From the NCBI RefSeq assembly GCF_023278565.1, contig NC_064673.1, positions 2,790,001 to 2,854,000 on the forward strand: 64,000 nucleotides of DNA. Reading direction: 5' to 3'. Each line of letters begins with the position of its first letter. Positions within the stretch are counted from its first letter, which is position 1. The stretch comes from Colletotrichum lupini (Eukaryota > Ascomycota > Sordariomycetes > Glomerellales > Glomerellaceae). Shown piece after piece: positions 1 to 11,934 of this stretch. The notes beneath the pieces are model-generated. The model ran no database searches. It saw only the letters and a program-made list of their open reading frames with translations, and was not told where the DNA came from. Both the position numbers and the translations under genes were made by a program.

Positions 1-3000
1 ATATTAATAATTTATATACTTACCTCGCGAGCCTTCTCTAAAGGTCCCGCGCCAGTGCGCCGATTACTCCCTTAAGTACTTAGTAATTCGTTAAGACTAT
101 AAACTTTTATAAAAGGCCCTAGAGGTAATAAGCTTAATACTCTAACCCTTTTATTATAATAAGTAGTTTTTATTAGCCCGTAGCCTATTACTACTCCGTA
201 TCTATAAGCTTTTATAACTAATAAACAACGGGTCGCTATTCTTTATTAACCTATTATAATAAAATTACTGTAATAGCTTTAACTAAAGCGTCGGTTTCTA
301 TTTATATAATACGTTATAAGTTTTAGTGCGTAAGTATAGTTACTAAAATAAAAGCAACTTTTAGCTAATTAAACGCCTCGTTTACTTCTTTAGTTTATTA
401 GAAGTCCCTTATTTACCCCTTTTCTATTTTTAGTAATACTATTATTAATATAACAATACCTAAGTATTTAATAATAAACTTCCGATAGAAGTTATAGAAC
501 CCTAGGAATACTTAGATATCCCTAATAAACTCTAGTACTTTTTAATTAGCAATCGTTCGCACTCGTAACGAGTTAATCTCGATTTTTTTTAATATAATAA
601 CATAACCTAAGAACTCGACCCTCTTTTAATAAAACGAGCACTTTAATAGTTTAGTAAAAAGCCTGTATAAATATAGACGTTAGAGGACCTTCTTAATATC
701 CTCCGTATACTACTCTTTTATTATTAAGTAGATTATTAAATCGTCTATATATATTATATAATAAGTATTTAGTAAGTTAGCGAGCGCTCGGTAAATATAT
801 ACTTAGAACGTCGCGGGTACGTTTATTAGCCTAAAAGGTATAATAGTATATTTAAAATAACCGTATTAGCTCCGGAACGCTATTTTCTATTAGTCTTCCT
901 TTTTAATTTAGATACGGTAATAAGTATCCCTAATATCTATCTTTAAAATCTATTTTACTCTATAAAGCTTATTTAGGAGCTCGCTAATAAGCGGTAATAA
1001 ATATCGATTCTTTATAGTTACCTTATTTAGCCCGTAATAGTTTACGTAAAAACGTAATATACTATCCTTTTTTAATACGAAAAGGATCGGTACCTTAGCC
1101 TTATTAATTAAAAGTATAATATAACCGTTCGCTAAGTTCTTAATAATATACGCGCAAAGCTTATTAAGTTATTTCTTACTTAATAAATAAATAGGACTAT
1201 ATAGTAGTTTAGTACTTAGAACTAAGTTAATAGAGTATTTTACCCCGCTATATAACTACGGTCCCTTTGCCGATTACTTATCGAACGTCTTTATTTCTAA
1301 TTAAAGTTTTAGTAGTAGACCCCCTCGTAGTTTAGTCTCCGTTACCCTTACGATACTTTTTATAGTAATAATATATAATATATACGCCCTCTCGCGATTT
1401 TTAATAATATCGCAAGCTATTACCTCTAGTTTAGTAACTAAGATAGGCTCGTACGACTATATATTCGTTATTATATTAATACGAATGCCCTCCTAGCTTA
1501 TTAATAATCGCGATAATAAGAGGTTTATTATTTTTTTATCCCTATTGACTATAGCGAATAGTTACTAAATTTTCCTTAGCTACTTATAGTAGTTGATAAG
1601 GAAGAGCGTTAATTAGTAGGCTTTCCCCTAGCTTACGGCTTTATTTTAAAAGTCCCTTAACGAGGGAGCTATAGTAATAGCCGGGGTTAACCCTAAGTAG
1701 GTTACGAGCCTAGTATTAATAATATTTATCTCGGAGTATATATCCATATTAACTTCTACTAGCCTTTTGGTAATACTTTATAGAACTATTACCCTACCCT
1801 TCGTAATTATTCTTATCGGTACCTTCTTAATACTTAGCATAAGCGTATTAAGTATATTACTTATACTTACTCGTTTTTTAATAAGTCGACCTCTATAACT
1901 CTTAGCTCGGTAGTAACCCGTTAAATAGTTACTAACGTTAGTTTCGATCGGGGGTATATCGGCTTATTATTACCCCTACTTCTTAACTTATTTTTCTAGT
2001 ACTTATTAAATATATAGCCTATTTTATTATACGTAAAGTACTTAATATTACTATTACGACGCTTTTATAATAGCTCGGCACGAGTACTCTTATTATACGG
2101 TTTTTATAATATTACTCTTAGTAAGTCCTTAGAGCCTAGCCCCTTAGAGCTCTCCCTACTCTTTTTTTTATAAAAGGGGGATATTTAACGCGGTTATTTT
2201 AATAACGGATATAGCCTTTTCTTACCGTCTTTTTATAACTAGTCGCCGCCCTTTTACTAATTTAATAACTATAGTTTATTAGCCTCGTAAGCTATATCGC
2301 ATACTTTCTTAATTAAAACCCTATAACGAATTAGATCGTCCTATAGCTAAAATAGTAGTCTAAAAAAGAACTAATATACCTCTACTTTTAAATTCTCTAT
2401 ATTTTCTATACCTAAGTTATAATAGATCGCTAACTACTTAGTAAAAAACTAAGTAGGGGTCTAGCCCTTTTTTAGCCTCTTTGTCCTTAGCTCTTTATAG
2501 TATTCCCGTTCCTAAGTCTCGGGGTTTACGTATTATTAGTAAATAAACGTTAAGAAGTTACCCTAAGAGAGGGGATCCTAGAGGCTCTTCTCGTAATTAT
2601 ACTATTGCGTTTATAATAATAGGGATATTTTAAACAGGGCCTATTTAATATACTATTCTATAGTACTTTTTATGCGAAGCTTATTACTTACTTTTATAAT
2701 AATAATTTAATTTATTACCTAGGTACTTATAAACTCTTTTTTAATTGGTTTGTAGTTATAAAAAGGAGGCTTTTTATATTCTTATTAACCTAGATACGTC
2801 GCTAGCCGCTTAGTAAGCTATTAAATAAGCTCTTTATATCGACGCCGTTCTTAGTTTCGATCTTTAATTATTATTTCTATCGTTTTATAAAAATAGGTTA
2901 TTATTAGGCCTATAAGGTTTATTAAACTAGTTATTTTAATACTACCCGCGCCTTTATACGTACCTTAACTTCGTACGTTTAGTAATTAGTTATTAATAAA

Positions 3001-3307
3001 CGCCCCGTTTATAACGAATAAGGTCTTTAGGGTATTAATAAGGTAACTAGCCCATAAGGGTAATCTACTCCGATTATCTTCTTTATTTAGCTCTTTTATA
3101 AACGCTAATATTCAGGTAAAACTCGCCCTATAATAAGCTCGTTCTCTTAGATAAAATAGGGTCGAGTAGTTAACTCCGGATAGCTATAGCTTATTAATAC
3201 TAACGGATCTTTATTAACGGCTAAGCGTCGTTTTATTAACGTTCCGTTCGTTTCTATAATTTATTATTACCTATATTAATTACTTTATAAAAATAAAAGC
3301 TTTAAAA
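1..3307 (-). mobile_element. RIP-degraded Ty3/Gypsy-like retrotransposon (gag-pol remnant, truncated by the window edge)
   Basis: No frame is open, yet the minus strand keeps reverse transcriptase remnants. Bases 740-751 read Y-I-D-D, the polymerase catalytic box, followed by L-I-I-Y, and about 683-717 continue E-(stop)-Y-T-E-D-I-K-K-V-L, which matches the usual order after YxDD in Ty3/Gypsy pol. At 2202-2219 the minus strand reads K-G-Y-I-R-Y, which could be a gag zinc knuckle in which the His codon CAT became TAT. With gag-like sequence at higher coordinates and RT at lower coordinates, the element runs leftwards, so RNase H and integrase should lie at 1-700 or beyond the window. CpA and TpG are nearly missing and TpA is very common, the product expected of RIP (C to T at CpA). 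The RT call is fairly firm; the zinc knuckle is tentative. The element cannot be functional. Confidence 0.75.
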
Positions 3308-3499
3308 TTATAAAAAATTAGGCTATAAGTACTTAACTAGCAAGGTTATAATATAAATATAAGTATATTATAAAACTAAAGCTTATAGAGTCCTTTATAA
3401 GGGCTCTACTTCTTAAAAAGTTCTTTTATAATAAGATCCGTATACTGGTCGCTAAGTTATCGGCATCCTATCGCCGGCCGTATCCCAAATCTATTATAT
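3308..3499. repeat. 192-bp direct repeat, copy 1 (more strongly RIP-mutated), possible LTR
   Basis: This unit aligns without gaps to 3674-3865. By eye there are about 18 differences, all transitions, and in 17 of them this copy carries the A or T. It sits next to the 5' (gag) side of the minus-strand retroelement, where an LTR is expected. The LTR identity is inferred from position; clear TG..CA ends are not visible after RIP. Confidence 0.7.
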
Positions 3500-3673
3500 T
3501 TACAAACTATTCGCAATTTAAATATATAAAAGTTTATATACTTTTTTAAATCGTAAAAAATAAATTAATAAACCCCTCGATCGCGCAGAGTATCTACTTT
3601 AATAAGATCTAATCCCTTATATAGCTTTTTAATAATTATAATTACGCCTTCCTTACGTAGTTTAACTACTAGC

Positions 3674-3865
3674 TTATAAAAAATTAGGCTATAAGCACTT
3701 AACTAGCGAGGCCATAATATAAGTATAGGTATATTATAAGACTAAAGCTTACAAAGTCCTTCGTAAGGGCTCTGCTTCTTAAAAAGTTCTTTTGTAATAA
3801 GATCCGTATACCGGTCGCTAAGTTATCGGCGTCCTATCGCCGGCCGTATCCCGAATCCATTACAT
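3674..3865. repeat. 192-bp direct repeat, copy 2 (less mutated), possible LTR
   Basis: Same orientation and length as 3308-3499, starting 366 bp further on. It keeps several CpA and CpG positions that read TpA, TpG or CpA in copy 1, so it was hit less by RIP. The spacing is too short for the two copies to be the LTRs of one intact element, so a nested insertion or a solo LTR beside an LTR is more likely. The 174 bp between the copies is AT-rich and unrecognised. Confidence 0.7.
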
Positions 3866-6800
3866 AGCTCAAAATCGGCTTTCTCTTTTACTATATAAAA
3901 GGTATTAATTACCTCGTTATTAATAATAAATTACCGTATTAGTACTTACCGTTATAGTCTCCCGCGACGTCTTACTAATAAGATTAGTACCTTTTTAGCA
4001 ATTTCCTCTTCCTTATTATCTATTAGTATTATTACGACGATTTCGTCGAGGATAATTTCCTATGCCTCTACTACGGGTTATATAACTTCTCCTAGCTCTT
4101 CTTCTTTTTATAAGCTAAAAATCACCTCGATAGGATCTATATAATATAGTTTAACTACCGTAATTAATACCTCGAGTAGCTAGTTATAATTTCTTATAAT
4201 TACGTAAGAACGCTCGTTAACAGAAATTAATTTATATAGCCTAACCTATTATTAAATAATTTCGCACTATACTCGTATATCCGAATTTAAGAGTATATTT
4301 AAATTAACCCTTATATCGGGCCTATTGTGCGTAGTAATTACCTTATTAACTTACTTTCTTATACTTATTTTGCGCAATGCCTATATTACTTTTTTAATTA
4401 CTTAAGCTCGCTAGCTTACGTTTAGCGATAGTAGCGAGGCTAAGGTCGTTTTTAAATATACTTTAAATATTAAAAGCGTCGGTATAAGCCCGTTAGGCCC
4501 TATAGTATTATTATAGTATTTAAGTACTGTTTAGAGGTATTCGTCGTTATTAAAATTAAAATTTTCCTTTTTAATAATTTTAAACGCTTTTTTTAATTAC
4601 TAGTACGCCCTTTTTACCTTTTTAATATTATAGTGCGCTTTAATAAGTACGACTCTTAATTATATACCGTAGGCCGTCGTATTTTCTTTAAATTTTACTA
4701 ACTTAAAACTAGTACTAGCGTCGGTTTTAATACTATTTAGCGGTCTTTAGTATATATCGATCTAGCTTTTTTATAAAGCTACCTATACTATTTTTACTTA
4801 TAGATCCCGTAGGAATTGCCCTATTTAAAATAATATAGCCTCGTTAATTATATATAGGACCGGTCGACTATTTAAATAGAAGATATTAATAACGATCTCC
4901 TAATTAAAGTTAAGCTTATTACGCAATTTAAATTTAAATTTGCGTAGGCTCTACGCATTTATTTAGTATTAGTAATATACTTTTATTAACTACTCTAGCG
5001 CCCCTATTTTAATATTATTATTACTTAAATACTTTAAGAGGTTATATAGCCTCGCGACCGACGGGTAGCTAAATTTTTAATATAATCGTCTAAGCTCACT
5101 TTTTGTTAAGTAATTAATCGACTTCGTATTATTAATAAGCTTTATAAACGCGTGCCCCTATCGTCGTTTAACTATTTCGAAGTATTTGTAGCTAGAGATT
5201 CTATTCTTTATATTATCGAATATAATACTTAGTCGATTTATATTTTTTAAATATAAGAGAAATAGGGTATTAATAAGTAGGATATAGAAAGTTATTATTT
5301 TAAAGTGCGTCTCTATTTCTATTATACCTAAGGCGACGATTTTTTTATTTAGGCCGAAGCTAATCCTTATAATACCCGCTATTAATATATTAAGCGTTAT
5401 TAGTGCGATTTTCTATAGTATTTAGAATTGCCCTTTTCCTCTTATTAACTATTACGATACCCTAGTATTTAGGATAATTTTATAGAAATTATCTAGGCTA
5501 TACCTTTCGCTCGCGTAAAATACTTATATAAGCTTAGTATTTAAATAATCTAGGTAATATAAAAAGGGCCCCTCTAGCTACCCCTAGAATTACTTAGTAC
5601 TATATCTTTTTTTTTTAAATATTAAGAGAGTAGAATTCTGCGCTATTAGATTCGTCCTTTTACTTACTTCTATATCCGTTATCTAAGGGACCTTCCCTTA
5701 CTATCCGTAAATAAAAGCCTACTTATTAAGGGCTTTTATTACTTTTTATTTATTTAGCCTCGTATATCCTCCCGAGGCTAACGGGGTAAAAAAAGAGTAG
5801 TTAATATCGTCGACTTCGTTATAATCTAATTCGTTAGTATAGGGGGTAAGATCTTCCTTATTTTTTAAATCTCTTATAGAGTGCGGGTGCTTTAGGCCGC
5901 TAAATTAGCTACTTTTACTAGGTTCCGTGCCCCCGGATCTACCCTTATATATAACGAGGAATTAGTTAAATCGATAAGGGCTAGTTTTACTATTTACTAC
6001 CCTCGATTTTTTATATTATTCGTACGATTTAGTACGCTCTTTTTCGGAGTAGTTGCTTAACTAATATCTATCCTTTTTATAAATAAAACACTACTTCTTT
6101 TATTACCCTACTCGTAAGTTAAATCTCTACTTATTTAATAAATCTAGGATTTCTTATTAGCGATTATCGTACCTAGCTTCCTTTTTTTTCTTATTATACG
6201 TTCGGTCGACTTAATACTATTAATAAGGGCCGTCGTATATTTAAAAGTAGGTTTAGCGCGGTATTCTTATTTTAATATTAAAGCTAGATCTTATCCTTAA
6301 ATAGAGCGTTTTGTAATTTTCGGGTACTTAGTATAGAGTTATTTTTGCTTTTAGAACGCGCTAAACTACGGTATAAAGATATTTAACTTTCTACTCGTTA
6401 GTCCCCTTATTTAACTAGGTTTTCGCTAGCTTATTAATTTAATTAATAAGCTCTTTAAGGATTTTTATTCGCGATTTACCTTTTATTATCCTAACTATAA
6501 ATACAAAAGAAATTGCTCATAGCTTAGATAAGAGCTTTAGATTTTTATTATAGGTCTCGAAGCGGCTTTAGATTACGTTAATAATACTAAAAAAGTTATT
6601 CCGATCGAGATTATATACCGCTTCGTAGTAATAATTAGAGGCCTTACTTACGAGTACGATATTAATTACCGAATAGTACTAGTATTCTCTAATCCCGATT
6701 TTTTCGTAATAGTTATAGAATATTATTAGGGTCTTTTATAAGACCTCGTACTTCCCTCTAGAGTATAATTTCTTTTTTAAGAAGATCTTTTTAAGATTTA

Positions 6801-9240
6801 TAAATTACCTCGTATTTATTATTATATTTTCGGTATTTATATGCGATCCTTGCGTCGCTACGTATTATTAATAACTTCGAGTAGTTTACTTCCTTTTTTA
6901 CTAGCCGATTAGTACCGAATTTCGTATTAATAACAGCGACGAGCTATAGATCGAAATAGGTAGAATTATTAATTATCGTACTTTTAGTACTATATTTTAT
7001 TTCTATATATCCTTTTATAACGATAGATTACTGTTAGTAATTATAAGAAGGAAATTTAGGTCGTTTACCCTTTTTTTAAATTCGTTAAAGCGATTATACG
7101 CCCTATTAACTTATACCTAGGTTTATATTACGGATTCCTTTTTTATAATCGTTACTATTAGGATTTCGTAAGGTTCTTACGATTATAATTACGCTAGTAA
7201 TACCCCTCGCTTATAAAAAAATTTATTAACCGCTTTTACAATTCTTAAGTTTACGCTTGCGAACTATTTATTTAGCTAATAGCTAAGGTCGTTTATAATT
7301 TCGTAAAATAGAGGTTACCCCTATAGCCCCTTTTTCTTATAGACCTTAGTTAAATAGATTAATACTACGTTAATTTACTTATTATTAAGCTAATCCGCAA
7401 TTTTATATATCTACGTTTCCTAATAGTCCGGGTTAATATTTACTTATTTATAAGGGATTAGGATTTTATTTAGGATCGGGTTTTTTTCTCTTTTTTTTTA
7501 TCTTAACTCGCTAGGGGTCGTGCTCTAGCTTATGCCCGTATTAATAATCGCTAGCGTGTTTAATTTTAATAGGGATATATTTAATTTATACGTTAGCTAT
7601 AGTAAACCCGTGCTTTTGCTACTTAACGAATTCGTTAGGGTCTGGGCGATTCCTACTTTCTCTCGCTATCTCGCTATTACTCTCGTTTTTATTATTTTTA
7701 GTAATTACTATTAGCCCTCTAGATCGCTAGCTATCGTTCTTACTAAGATCCCCCTTTTTATTTAATATAAAAAAGTAGGTTTTAGTAGTCCCTTTTTTAT
7801 TAGTAGCGGTAGACGTTTATATTACTATAAGAAGACGAAGTAATTAGTCTCGGGATCTTTATTAGTTGCCGATTTTTACTATTTTCGGATACTTTTAGCC
7901 TCGTAAGCCTCGTGCTCTTTATGATTTTTAAATTATTTCTTTTTTTAATTTACTTTTTTTAGGGCGGTATTTTATAGTAATAGTTAAAAGTAAATACCGG
8001 GCGGCTCGTAAAGGAGCCGTATGGGTAGTTAGGTACGGTTAGTAAAGTTAAGTCCTCTTTCTTATAAGGTCGCGCAGTTATTAAAAATACTTATTACGAT
8101 TTGCGCTCGTATTAGCTAGGGTTAGATATTTTAGAGATTTTTTTTTTACGGCTTTTTAGTACTCTATTTTATAGTTTTTTAGGTAGTATTTTTTATAGGC
8201 TAATTACGCTAATTTAGTAATTATTATTTATTAGTAATTTTTTTTATTATTTAGTTAATTTCTTAAAATTAGTAATCTTACGCTAGGAGTTAGTAATATA
8301 AAAAGGGGTCTCTCGACGGCCCTCTAAAAAATTCTTTTCTTTCTTTTTAGACTTTAGTAAGAGGTCGCTTACTCTCTTTTAAATTAATAACTTTCTTTTT
8401 TTCTTTAAGCTAGCCGTCTTTTTCCTTAGGCTAACCTCTAATACTCGTAATACTTATAGCTCGAGGCTATTATAATTTTTAAATCCCCTCCTCCCTTATC
8501 AGACTATCCCCTTAACTATATTCTTATAAAATACCCGGGGGGTAGCTAAGGGGGTTACGAAGAGGCTATTTAAATTGCGGGCCTCGAGGTTAGATCCGTA
8601 AGATCCTTATAATAATAAACCCTTTTATATACCGTAAATTTCTTAGCTTTATAACTCTTATACTAATAGCTATTATACTTATTAAAAAGACTATTATACT
8701 TAAGGATCTTTTTTTTAGATCGCGTAGTGCTTTTTTATATTATATTATTAAGCCCGTTCGTTACGCTAGTTAATTAGGTAGGTAGTTATTATATAGGGAA
8801 TTCTTTTTATTAATTTAGCTAGTTAATTTTTAATTATAAGCCGGCCGTAGGGAAGTTATTTAATAAAAAAGGCTACTTAAAGCGACGGTAAAATATTAAT
8901 TACCTAAGCAGTTTTATTAATTAGCGTAGTTTAACGTAATAAACGTCGACCTCTTATAAGTAGTAAAGGGCTATAATTACTCAATTCTATGTAGTATTTA
9001 AGAATTACCTCTTTTTTTATTTACTTCTATAAGGTTAATTAGTACGAATCTCTTATCCCGTGCGGTATTAAGAGGTCGTCTCTTCTACGTAGTAAAATAC
9101 TTTACTAATTTATAATAATAGAATTTAATTACTAATTAGTATTAATATCCTTATTATAGGGTAGTTAGTTCGAACCGTAGTTAATAAAGAGATTAATTAA
9201 ACTATTTGAATATCTGCGTAGGTATAAAAAGGAGGTTCTA
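3866..9240. mobile_element. AT-rich RIP-mutated block, repeat type not identified
   Basis: The composition matches the element to the left: TpA-rich, almost no CpA or TpG, and stops in every frame. The longest open frame (7532-7714, plus) is short and unlike any protein I know. A relic of one or more transposons is the simplest reading, because RIP acts on duplicated DNA, but I could not find a second RT, transposase or integrase motif. The block ends abruptly near 9,240. Confidence 0.6.
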
Positions 9241-10098
9241 ACCGTAGGTTAGGCTGGCTATGATAATCGTAAATAGGGCCCCTAATTGGCCCCTGCGCAG
9301 TCGGCTGTATGCCGCGGTCGAATTGGACTTCCAATCCGACAATGGGTGTTGTGAGAACACTAGGCATCTGGACTACCAGACTCAGACGAGGTTGAACGGG
9401 TTTCTTGAGGAGTTGAGGGGACAACAGCAGAGAGGAGCCGATAAAGAAGGAACGCGCCAAAGACTCTCTTTAAAGACGAGCTTCTCGTCAACGAGAATGG
9501 CAACGATCTCGCCATTGTCGCGATGCAGAAGCCCTGTACGTGCATATGCCAGTAAGCTGAAGTCTAAACGATGTTGCATTGGAGTAACTCAAGCCAGGAA
9601 AAGTCGCAGGAACGCCAATCGGAATGTGCTGCATGAGCTAGTTTCTAAGAACGATGGGGATGCTTAAGCCTAGAAAAGCGCGTGTTTGCTTTATTCTGTA
9701 TAGGTAACGAATTGAAGTCGATCCTCAAATGAATATGAAGGGAATGACTGTATACAAGTCGGGTTGTTTCGTGCGGGGAAGGTCTCAAAGTGCGGTATCA
9801 ATGGAGGCTGGCACAGACGCAAGTAAGCAGTTGCTACGTCAAGTCAGCCTTGGCATAGTCTGCGTGATAAATAAGTGGCGGTTGTGGTTAATTGCAGATG
9901 TAAGCAGACAGTGTGAGGGTTTATCGTGACTTGGGAAGAATATTAAATTACGACTATATTTTTCTGTGAATGGTATCTCTAACCACGATCTCTAAATGAA
10001 GACTCGACTCATCGTGCCTCGTACAGGGTTTCGGATATCCATAAATCAATTACGTGAACTCACTACATCAACAGTCTTGGTACATCCAAATTCGATGC
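9241..10098. other. Intergenic, edge of the AT-rich block to the siderophore transporter
   Basis: Base composition becomes normal here. An ATG-started frame of 135 codons at 9260-9667 (plus) is Arg/Ser-rich, matches no family I recognise and overlaps equally open minus-strand frames, so I do not call it a gene. The right end is the 3' flank of the minus-strand transporter. Confidence 0.5.
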
Positions 10099-11934
10099 TT
10101 AGATCTTGCTAGGCAGGCTGTCATTGTTCTCCGCAGGGCGGATCTGGACGTCGTCAACCGCAAGAGTTTGCTGGTCGTTCAACTTGGGGTTCCTCAGGAG
10201 GAAGGCGAATGCGATAAGAGGAACCGTCAAGCAGATACCAGTAATGGTAAGCAGACGCTGGACGTGCTGGTACGAGTCGATGATGGCTGCACGCTCGGGG
10301 GTTCCAACGGGGTACTCGGCGATGGCAACGAAAGGCTGGGCGTAGGTTACGGTAGCCAGAGAGTCATTGCCAAAGGGTGCAAGATTCTCTTGAAGGACGG
10401 AGGGCAAAACCTGAGTCCAAATAGCGCCAGATACTGTGTTACCGAAGGCAGACCCAATGTTATAAGTGGAAAGGTAAAGACCGGTCATGATTGCAAGGTG
10501 CTCGTGCTTCAGAGTGGTCTGGAGCGAGGCTTGCGCAGGATAGGGGAACATGCCACCTGCGATACCGAGAAGGACCTGGGCACCGATGACACCGCTTTGT
10601 CCGGCGGAGGTAGGAGAACCACGGTAGTGGATCAACAGACCGAAAGCGACCATGAAGAGCATGGTACCAGCGATGATAAAGTATTTGAGGCGGCGGACCT
10701 TGAAGACGATGAAGCCCAGGATAAAGCCGGTAATGACACTGCAGAAGGAGTACAGCGACGTGATCCGGGTAGCGGACGCAATGCTGAAGTCGAAAGCAAC
10801 AATACAGACAGTGTACAGGTAGTCTCCCTGCATGTACCAAGCCCAGTTGAGACCCAGTGCAATACCGAGAGGGGCCAGGATACCACGGTCGCGCATCAAC
10901 TTGAAGGGAACGAGAGGGTGCTTGGCCTTCATCTCCCACACAGCGAAGACCGGGATGCAAAGGATACCAATGACGAGGGGGGCAATGACGTGAGCCTCGC
11001 GCCATGTTGTCGAGAAGCCACCGGCAATGGTGAGAGGAACCAAAATCAGGGCGAAGATGGCAATAACCAGGATGATACCAATGACATCGAGCTGCCAGAA
11101 TAGCTCAATGAGGAACTTCTTGGGGCCGAGCATGCGGAAAGGAGATGAGTAAGAGTCGAGCAGTCCCTGCTTCCTAGCGCGGCGGCCGACAATGGACAGG
11201 CTGATGATGAGGGGAAGGGCACAGACAGGGTAGATGATACACCACATGCCGATACCCCACTGCCAGGTGCTTTCGCCGAGAACCTTGGCGGAGATGTTAC
11301 CGCTGACCCAGGTGTTGATGATGAAAGGAAGCGCAGGAATGTAACTGAACAGCAGACGGGCGCGGGTGGAGGTAATATCGGCGATAATGACCTCGACAAG
11401 CAGCATGATCATGGTGTAGCCAACCTGGTAGATAACGGCGCCGGCGGCGAATGCCTTAACCTCGGTGGCGCATGCCTCGACGATGGTGCCAACGACGTAG
11501 AAGATAACAGAGACGCAGATGAGCTCGACACGACCAAAGACATCGGCAATCTTGGCGGATGTGGGCTGGGCAGCAGCGGCGATGACGGAGCGCAGGACGT
11601 TAACCGTAGCCAGAAGGGAGTGCGTAGCGTAGCTGCTCGTGGCGGTGGGTTGGTAGGCGTAGCGAAGGGTTCCATCGAGACCATAGGCATAGGCGACCAA
11701 AAAGACGCCGAAGAAGATGAAGTAGCGGTCGGTGGTGGTGATGGCGGCAGAGAGGGCCTCGATTCTCGCAACACCAGGCGACTTCTCGCCGTAGATGTTG
11801 TTGGACTCATACGTGGGAGGAGGAGGGCTGTTTTGGGATAGAGGAGCATTCTTCTCTGCGGAGGTGAGATCGGCTGTGGGCGAGACGATATCCGAAGGAG
11901 ACTCAGTCTCCTTCTTACGACCAAAGAGACCCAT
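10099..11934 (-). CDS. Siderophore-iron:H+ symporter, MFS SIT family (MirB/Sit1-like)
   Basis: Plasma- or vesicle-membrane transporter of 611 aa, predicted to import ferric siderophores with protons. It is a single exon. The start chosen is the ATG at 11934, giving M-G-L-F-G-R-K-K; the open frame continues 69 codons upstream, but that stretch has no family-like sequence and probably is leader. The first 70 or so residues are polar and Ser/Pro-rich, followed by about 14 hydrophobic segments, the SIT layout. Family-like stretches include [11 protein letters not shown] near residue 70, A-D-V-F-G-R in the loop between helices 2 and 3, and Y-P-A-Q-A-S-L-Q in the C-terminal half. Length and topology fit SIT transporters rather than drug-efflux DHA2 proteins. 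Two perfect ATCWGATAA sites about 0.9 kb upstream suggest iron repression by an SreA-type GATA factor. The substrate cannot be told from sequence. Confidence 0.9.
   Translation of the reverse strand: MGLFGRKKETESPSDIVSPTADLTSAEKNAPLSQNSPPPPTYESNNIYGEKSPGVARIEALSAAITTTDRYFIFFGVFLVAYAYGLDGTLRYAYQPTATSSYATHSLLATVNVLRSVIAAAAQPTSAKIADVFGRVELICVSVIFYVVGTIVEACATEVKAFAAGAVIYQVGYTMIMLLVEVIIADITSTRARLLFSYIPALPFIINTWVSGNISAKVLGESTWQWGIGMWCIIYPVCALPLIISLSIVGRRARKQGLLDSYSSPFRMLGPKKFLIELFWQLDVIGIILVIAIFALILVPLTIAGGFSTTWREAHVIAPLVIGILCIPVFAVWEMKAKHPLVPFKLMRDRGILAPLGIALGLNWAWYMQGDYLYTVCIVAFDFSIASATRITSLYSFCSVITGFILGFIVFKVRRLKYFIIAGTMLFMVAFGLLIHYRGSPTSAGQSGVIGAQVLLGIAGGMFPYPAQASLQTTLKHEHLAIMTGLYLSTYNIGSAFGNTVSGAIWTQVLPSVLQENLAPFGNDSLATVTYAQPFVAIAEYPVGTPERAAIIDSYQHVQRLLTITGICLTVPLIAFAFLLRNPKLNDQQTLAVDDVQIRPAENNDSLPSKI

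Noticed and set aside
7532..7714. 60-codon open frame in the AT-rich block
   Set aside because: Short, in RIP-mutated DNA, no similarity to known proteins; expected by chance.
9260..9667. 135-codon frame at the edge of the AT-rich block
   Set aside because: Overlapping open frames on the minus strand, unusual Arg/Ser content and no recognisable domain.
10054..11103. 349-codon open frame on the plus strand
   Set aside because: It lies antisense within the siderophore transporter, is Asp/Gly/Arg-rich as expected of a shadow frame, and has no domain.
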